Assembly (NCBI GenBank): GCA_949316495.1
Contig: OX439004.1
Coordinates: forward strand, 8,368,605 to 8,432,604
Source: Amphiduros pacificus
Taxonomy: Eukaryota > Annelida > Polychaeta > Phyllodocida > Hesionidae
Length of the DNA: 64,000 nt
Direction of reading: 5' to 3'
Position numbers and translations under genes: made by a program. The notes beneath the pieces were generated by a model, which saw nothing but the letters and a program-made list of their open reading frames with translations, was not told the DNA's origin and did not search any database. Of this stretch, positions 38,987-64,000 are shown piece by piece (positions within the stretch are counted from its first letter, which is position 1; each line of letters opens with the position of its first letter).

Positions 38987-40660
38987 TATTAGAAAGTGTG
39001 TTAAAAAAAAAATCAATTTATTTACAAGCATACGATTTGAATATATAAAGAAGTGGTAATTTGATACAGATTGTGAATGAAAATCTAATCCAACAGAACT
39101 ATTGACAGTCATTTTCTACTATATATTCATAAATTATATGTCATTGTCATTGTTTCCATTAAACCGAGCAAACATTTATTGTATTGAATTATACCTAACA
39201 CAATAGGGTTATATTTAGACGTTAAATTACTTATTCTGCTTTAATAAACAAGTTTAACATAATAATTTTTTAATGCAGAATTTAAATTAATGCAAAAGGT
39301 AAAAGAAAAAAAATGTAATAAATTAAACTAAAGAAAATGTCAGTGATGGTAATAAACAGTTTAAATATTGATTTGGTATATTACCTTACTTTTTATAACA
39401 AAACTATAAGATGATTGCCGTGGTGACCAGAGAGGACCTGCATCGACAAGGAACATTGAGACTACACTCACTCACATGGGACGTAAATACATTGATTAAT
39501 GTTTTTGCCCAGGCCCCCTAATGGTCTGTGCCCATGCAAAAAGAAAAAAAAATCATCATTTGTTGTTCTCAATTGCATGGTATCGCACTCTTGGTGGAAC
39601 GTACAACTAAACTAGTTTAGTGGTTTAGTGGAGGACCATCTTGGATGTACCTAATGATAGCTGAGAAGAGAAGAAAGGTGGCGCTGTTTATTGCAAGTTT
39701 GGTAGATTGTGCTGCGGAATACGTTTTGTGCTATGGAACCAGATTTAAAATTACAGATTTGGACCAGATTTGAAATTACATGGAAGAGAACAGATTCTGA
39801 GTGCTCATAAACCCTTGCCAGGAAAACCTTTACAATGTCCATATAATTACCAAAGATAAGCTAATTACCAAAGATAAGCTATAACTGGTATATAATGATA
39901 TACTAGGGATTCATTATTTCAGCTCATGTTGGCTGTAAATATTCTTTAAATATATGTATAGCTTTATAGGTTTATACCAGGCTTTGTTAATATATTTTAT
40001 AAACTATTTTGTGACTGTTTTGGCAAACATGTGTTACAGACTTCTATCAATTTATGATTTGTGCGAATGAAAATCTTTCTCTTAGATTTGTTGTAATATT
40101 TTGAGGTTCATTTCTGAAAAAATCACAGATGGTGACCCATACTTTTTTCTTGGCTGTACATCAGAGTTCTTTTATCAGATTATACGTATATATTTTATTT
40201 TGGCCACTGTCCGTCGTATGGGCAAGCAGATGTTATTGAGTTGGATTATTTTCTTTGATGTCACATATAGTTTATGTGAATTTTTTCCATCAGGTCCGTG
40301 GCGTTGATAAGATTAGTCTTTATAGTATATATGAATTACACTTATTCTTTGAATGAATTCTCCTTGTCATATCATATATGAACCATCTAAGGAACCCTCA
40401 CCATTTCCAATTTGAATCTTGACTTGAAACGTCCATTTAAGTCACAGAAAGTCTTGATGTTGTCTAGAAGTTACAGAATAATTGTGATAGACGTAACATT
40501 AGGGTAAATAACTAACTCGAACAGTCAGGTCTGGCCTAAACTTGCAGAGGTAGTTTGTGACTGTAACGCCAAACAGAGTAGTATAGATAAGAAGTGTATG
40601 AATGTTCACCTTTGCAAACCATTCCTTGGGGCCAAATTTAGTGGCTCGATGCTGGGGCTG
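38987..40660. other. Intergenic stretch, downstream side of two convergent genes
   Basis: Contains repeat C copy 2 at 39016-39060 and otherwise AT-rich DNA with no recognised gene. Confidence 0.5.
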
Positions 40661-40667
40661 GCAGAAC

Positions 40668-41207
40668 TTGCTAGTTAGCTTGATAGTTAGCTTGTTTGTT
40701 GGCTTGTTTGTTGGCTTGCTAGTTAGCTTGTTTGTTGGATTGCTAGTTAGCTTGCTTTTTGGCTTGCTAGTTAGCTTGCTAGTTAGCTTGCTTGTTGGCT
40801 TGCTTGTTGGCTTGCTATTTAGCTTGCTTGTTGGATTGCTAGTTAGCTTGCTAGTTAGCTTGCTTGTTGGCTTGCTAGTTAGCTTGCTTGTTTGATTGCT
40901 AGTTAGCTTGCTTGCTGGCTTGCCAGTTAGCTTGCTAGTTAGCTTGCTCGTGGCTTGCTTGTTGGATTGCTAGTTAGCTTGCTTTTTGGCTTGCTAGTTA
41001 GCTTGCTTTTTGACTGGCTAGTTGACTTGCTTGTTAGCTTGCTAGTTAGATTGCTAGTTAGCTTGCTTGTTGGATTGCTAGTTAGCTTGCTTGTTGGCTT
41101 GCTAGTTAGATTGCTAGTTGGCTTGCTAGTTAGATTGCTTGTTGGATTGCTTGTTAGCTTGCTAGTTAGATTGCTTGTTGGCTTGTTTGTTGGCTTGCTA
41201 CTGCGCA
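40668..41207. repeat. 12-bp minisatellite, about 45 copies
   Basis: Units alternate agcttgctagtt, ggcttgcttgtt and related forms. The + strand encodes a Leu-Leu-Val-Ser/Gly repeat that looks like a membrane protein but is a repeat artefact. Single-base shifts interrupt the array. Confidence 0.93.
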
Positions 41208-42926
41208 GTTCTCTTGGTTAATTTTGTTAACGACTGCGGCTATAATGGACGTAACTTCAGGCCAATACCGGCAGGGTCTGGTATAAACCTGGAATTTGCT
41301 GAGCAGAGTACGTACTCTGGGTGAAAAGATTTTTAATCCATGTTTAGCGTTGTCAGATATATTTTATTGTTTTACTCTTCTGTATTTTCTGTATCATCAA
41401 ACACCTCAATTCAGGTATACAGATTATTATTTCTATATAAATATCTGAAAATTATGCAAATGAAATTAAAGAAATCGATATTGTCTTACTGAATCCAATC
41501 AGAGTCTTGTGCGCCTGGTTTTGTTACGAGCAAATTACCAATAGGAAGTACGATAAATGTTCAGGGGTATATTCTATAGGATGTTCTGCACCTCACAATC
41601 ACAGACATTTCTCTTGGAACGCAACTTTTAATTTCATGAAAGAAATAGTGTCAGACAGCAAAAAGTAAGGTATCTTAGCAATATATAGATATATCCTTTA
41701 GATTATAGGTTAGACATAACTATACTTTATTTTACTCCAAGCATTTCACTGACAGAGGTTTAGTGCAAAGGTTGCATGCCCTTAGTTTATATATAGTAAT
41801 AATAAAAATAGACAGACAAAATCTATTTTTATTATTTGGTTTGCAGATAGTTCATCGCATAACATCTACTCAATAGAGCTCGGTAAAGAAAAATACTGTA
41901 ACATTTGGTTCAGAGAAATAAAAGTCAGATACTTCATTGGACCACAATCTTTAGAAACGGATTTGAATCTCAAATGTTTGGTTGATATACTCAAAGGACC
42001 AGAAGACTTAGATAAAACAGACGTTCTACAATATTTCAGGAGAAGATAGCACGTCCATTATTCCATGACCATTAAAGCAAAACAATTAAAAAACACAATA
42101 TAGAATTGACCAGACAAGTTCACAGACTTTGCAAGTTGTGAGTATCATGTTTTTGTACATCTCTTTTTATTTATTCATTTTAATTTTAGAATGTATTATC
42201 TATAATGCCTACGACTATATGAACTACACATACTTATTCCCATAGCTCATGAGATGTACACCACAATGGGAAGACACGATGTCTCAAGGATCACAACATC
42301 AGTCAGCTTAATTGATAGATGATATATATGTATATAGTGTCAAATGGCTCAACTAGCTGTTCATAATTCATAATTATACAGCAATAAAGTCTGTCTGGGA
42401 CAATGCCAGACTTTTATTTGCAGGTTATTACATCCTGCTGAGTGTTTCTCACATTAATATCCATTAGGTATAAATTAGTACATGGTTTATTTCCAGGTGT
42501 CGTCCTCCAAGATAGACCATAACCTATAATGACCTAATTTGAAATATGAACCGGAAACAAATCTTTCATTTGTAATTCTTCTTCCGGTTTCAAAGTGTTG
42601 AGATTTGTTCACAGGCAAAGCAGGCAAAGCACAAAATCCGTTTTCTTCTTTATTTTTAATCATCTTAAAACCATTTTCTCTTTGCAAAGGATCCATTTGG
42701 AAATATTCTGCGTGAGATTATCCGGTTATTGACCCGTGACAGATTTCTCATGAAATGACCTATATTCGTCACAGGTGCAAAACCTCTGAAATCAGTTTTT
42801 TTCCTGACAGAATATGCCAAAATATGCATTGCTATTCAACCATTCACCCCAAGATCACCTCATAAAGCCAATCACAAATGATATTTTGAAATATCATAAT
42901 TAATCCTCCATCCAAACCGGTGCTTC
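41208..42926 (-). other. Intergenic DNA and probable 3' UTR of the receptor gene
   Basis: TTTATT (AATAAA on the minus strand) occurs at 42649-42654 and 42486-42491, downstream of the receptor stop codon, as possible poly(A) signals. Nothing else was recognised. Confidence 0.4.
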
Positions 42927-59764
<16,838 letters not shown>

Positions 59765-60539
59765 TGTGTATGAAGCGGTGGTCACAGTGAAAACTGTCAA
59801 CAGACTGCCCTTGGCCCTCACCACACCATACCATGCCATTATGTCACTATTATCCTTATTAAGCAGGCCCCATGAGCCCTTTATAGACTTTTAGTGTTTT
59901 GGACCATATTGTTGTGATCCGTACTCTCCCCATATCTGGCCACAAGCCCATGGTGGAATTATTTCATTTCCCCCGAGGTCATTGTCTTTACTTATCTTGG
60001 ATGGATACCTTGAAGTGATTCTGTTGACCTTAAGCTAATATAATCCTCTTTTGTTAAATCATAGATAGATCAAAACAAATACTTCAATCTTAGATGTTAA
60101 ATGGAATTTCCGCTATATCATTGGACATTTGATCATAATGTTTCTGTTGAATAGTTTTTCACTGCAGCATGTTGAACAAGATTTAACCTGATATGAAATG
60201 ACACTAAGTCATTGTTAAAGTTGACGCAAGGCTTCTACGTATTAACATATTATCTATATTTTTTTACATTAACAAATATTTTTCTTGGACTGAGCAGTAT
60301 GAAAGGACGTACAAATTGGAATATAATTTCTGAATCGAAGTTTGAACGGTGCTCTGTTAATTTGAAGACAAAATCTTTATATGAGATATGAGATCTAACA
60401 GACAATCACAGAATTCCCAGAATCCCTGTATCAAAAACCCTTATCAATTTCAGGAAAATGGACGATCTTCTTAAAATCAAAAATCAATCTTGTTCCAGTA
60501 TAAAGTTGTTCCTAATAGTGTTGTGTACCGGTTGCATTG

Positions 60540-60715
60540 TGGGATAGCTGTTATATGTGAGGCTCATCTCCAGGGCCTTGTGGAACCCAGGGGGACGGGC
60601 CTGGGCTAGGTCTCCTGTAATAGCCAATCATGCAGGAATAAGTAGGTCCTTGGCGCCGGACCAACTAGACTCTCAACGCTGATTGGTGTTTCTCTTAACC
60701 AATGAAGAACCAAAG
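60540..60715 (-). promoter_or_regulatory. Possible promoter region of the receptor gene
   Basis: A relatively GC-rich patch 0.8-0.95 kb upstream of the ATG with three CCAAT/ATTGG motifs (ccaat at 60624 and 60700; attgg at 60682). No TATA box could be placed, and the transcription start is unknown. Confidence 0.2.
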
Positions 60716-60860
60716 CCTCTCTCTGATTCTTTGCCAGAGTGAAGGTGTTATATTCTCACGCTTAGTATAAGTATTATAGGATTTTGAGTATTTGCTCTCA
60801 CCTACTCCAGGCAAATCATTATATTGACAAATTCACAAAACATAAAGTCAGATGAGGACG

Positions 60861-60912
<52 letters not shown>
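60861..60912. repeat. (AT)n microsatellite
   Basis: About 50 bases of AT. Confidence 0.95.
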
Positions 60913-60914
<2 letters not shown>

Positions 60915-61063
60915 TCACGGATCACAATATAAAAGATATTTATATATGTCTGCCTGCCAACAAATATATATATATATATAGATTCAATTATTATACATGC
61001 ACGAATCAATGCAATCATCTGTATTCCATGACAGAATATTTAACATTTCAGTCAATATGATTT

Positions 61064-62324
<1,261 letters not shown>

Positions 62325-62496
62325 GCCTCCATGTTTTAATGCCTTCAAAGTTTATCCACCACCATCAATGATGATTTTGACTCTAACACCAATGCGTGCG
62401 AATGCATTCGTCGCTATGCCCTATTCATTTTTTTGTTCCTTACCCGAGTGTTCACCTGTGTCAGGTATATTCTCTCGTGAAAAAAAACATCATGGA
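62325..62496 (+). repeat. Dispersed repeat A, copy 3
   Basis: Shares ctccatgttttaa, caccaatgcgtgcgaatgca, cgctatgccctattca and aacatcatgga with copies 1 and 2. It is more diverged and shorter at the right. Confidence 0.6.
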
Positions 62497-62569
62497 TATT
62501 TGTTATTTATAGTTCTCTAAAGTGGTCTTGGAGTATTAGCCGAGTTAGGGAAGACAAGATAGTCATTAT

Positions 62570-62662
62570 ATGACAGTCATTATATATATATATATACATG
62601 TATATAAATTTAAGACATATGACAGTTATTATATATATATATACATGTATATAAATTTAAGC
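62570..62662. repeat. 49-bp AT-rich repeat, two copies
   Basis: tgacagtcattata and tgacagttattata, each followed by acatgtatataaatttaag. A short atgatttc triplet follows at 62812-62838. Confidence 0.85.
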
Positions 62663-63295
62663 TTCTTCATCTTTTTACTTATTCCGAGAGATGAGACATT
62701 TTCCATTTCAGTTGCATTTCTTATATGGTTAGCCCGTGGGCATTGCTTTATCTCTTACATACTTTGCACAAATTATCAATGCTTTAAAATTCAAACATAT
62801 ATTTTGTGTTTCATGATTTCATGATTTCATGATTTCATATTAAAGTATCGAAGCAGTACCATATTTGTCTTTGAAGGATGTACGCATTTCAGAAACACTG
62901 TTTTGACGTTTCAAGGACTTCAAGGACTTAGCACTATGGATAAAGCCTGTTTTGAAACTATTTAGATATTTCTCGACATTTCATGTCTAACTAATTTTCA
63001 AAGCATTGGATCAGACTTCAGGACTGGCCCTGGCGAGCTTTAGATGCTCAGAGCCCAAAGCTAGACTTAGGCTAGTGATCATTGCAGGAATTACAGAAAT
63101 AATAATGATAAACAAACACTTCACAATGGTGATGAGGGCCTAAAGAATTTAACAGAGCCTCATCTGAATGTAGCATCTGCCCATTACGAGATACGCTGAA
63201 GTTAAGATTATTTTTCTAAGAATCTCTTTAATCTTGAGTTATCCATTACAATGTATAATTTGAGATCCATTTCAACATAGCATGCTGCCTTTTAC

Positions 63296-63385
63296 CTTGA
63301 GAGGGAAGATTGACAGAAAGAGACCGTCTGTGACGGATTAAAAAATCCAACAGCGTTGTGTTGGGAGTGCTGTCACGCGTATTAT
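63296..63385 (-). other. Candidate coding exon on the minus strand
   Basis: Good acceptor (tgcttcttttcccag) and donor (CTCAAG|gtaaaa) bound a 90-base piece with one open frame reading NTRDSTPNTTLLDFLIRHRR, then SLSVNLPSQ. No family recognised. It could belong to a gene extending past the window, an upstream exon of the receptor transcript, or be chance. Confidence 0.25.
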
Positions 63386-64000
63386 CTGGGAAAAGAAGCA
63401 ATTGTGATGATGAAAGTCAAACAGAGAAACCAACATGCATAAGTAAATTGCATTATCTTACATTTGGCCAGGCTCTCCGGAAAACGTTAGTAAGAATATT
63501 ATGAATAATTGATATACATTTTTTTAGCCAGCCTGATTGAGTCAGCTTATTTGACGACATTTCAGGTGTTTTCTACAAATATAGACACGTGATGCTTTCC
63601 AAATGACGAAAGGCCTTGCTGAAAGGTCCCATAATGCTCCTCGCTAAATGGAAGAATATCCTTCGTGCAGAGTAGTGTCATAATTATCTGTCTTCATCTC
63701 ACTTCTTTTGATAAAATTTGGCGCATGAAATGTTTGTTTCCATCAGCGAATATACCTGTCTTTGGAAGTGAAACACGAGAGTCTTGGGGGATTAAAGGTT
63801 GTTTGGGGTTTAGCATTTAGCATTCGCGTCAAATTCAGTTGTGATAGCTGTAGCCAAGATGCGAAAGTACTAAAACTTGGTGGCTGTAAGTTGGTCGAAT
63901 ATTGCATCAAAATCTCGCGAGGGCCTAACAAGTAATGCTTATGATATTTACTTATTTTAGATATATATCTATATATCTATATATATATATCCTCTGAGCA
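63386..64000. other. Right end of window, nothing recognised
   Basis: AT-rich, ending in short TA-rich strings. No supported gene. Confidence 0.4.

Noticed and set aside
40602-41221. Leu-Val-Ser/Gly repeat protein resembling a membrane protein
   Set aside because: It is a direct translation of the 12-bp minisatellite and is broken by phase shifts within the array.

Overview
The window reads as nuclear DNA of an invertebrate animal, most likely a mollusc (this taxon is inferred from gene families and repeat style, not proven). It is AT-rich, its genes are split by GT-AG introns, and by my tally about a third of it is tandem repeat. There are no bacterial operons, no CRISPR array, and no reverse transcriptase, gag or capsid genes that I can recognise.

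Three protein-coding genes can be read with confidence. (1) At 7513-8623 (+) lie the last two exons of a four-pass claudin/PMP22-type protein of the TMEM47/PERP (worm VAB-9) kind; its first exon was not found. (2) From 17545 to 38851 (+) runs a 15-exon gene for a NRF-6-type protein, with a signal peptide, a cysteine-rich NRF domain and a multi-pass acyltransferase-3 domain. My exon chain is exactly in frame from ATG to TAA (760 residues). (3) From 59764 down to 42927 (-) runs a nine-exon gene for an alpha-type nicotinic acetylcholine receptor subunit, closest in style to alpha-7/9/10; about 536 residues, with one intracellular-loop exon and one splice donor uncertain. Genes 2 and 3 converge and are separated by about 4 kb.

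Layout: 1-7512 holds minisatellites of 21, 49, 26 and 40 bp and AT/CA runs, probably upstream of or in a first intron of gene 1. 8624-17544 is repeat-poor, with one tRNA-like SINE fragment and two weak exon candidates. 18826-30275 is an 11.4-kb array of a 35-bp unit inside intron 2 of the NRF-6-like gene. 38852-42926 holds a 12-bp array. The receptor gene carries a 31-bp array (43.9-46.7 kb), a 52-bp array (54.5-56.0 kb) and several short arrays in its introns. 59840-64000 is upstream of the receptor gene.

The most striking signal is a shared pattern: several tandem arrays start exactly at an exon edge and copy the splice site. The 35-bp unit is the last bases of NRF-6-like exon 2 plus its 5' splice site, repeated about 325 times. 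In the receptor gene, exon 7 has a 72-bp array carrying its probable donor on one side and a 70-72-bp array copying its acceptor region on the other, and exon 2 has a 130-bp array copying its acceptor. I know of no described system of this kind; whether the copies are used in splicing can only be settled with RNA data.
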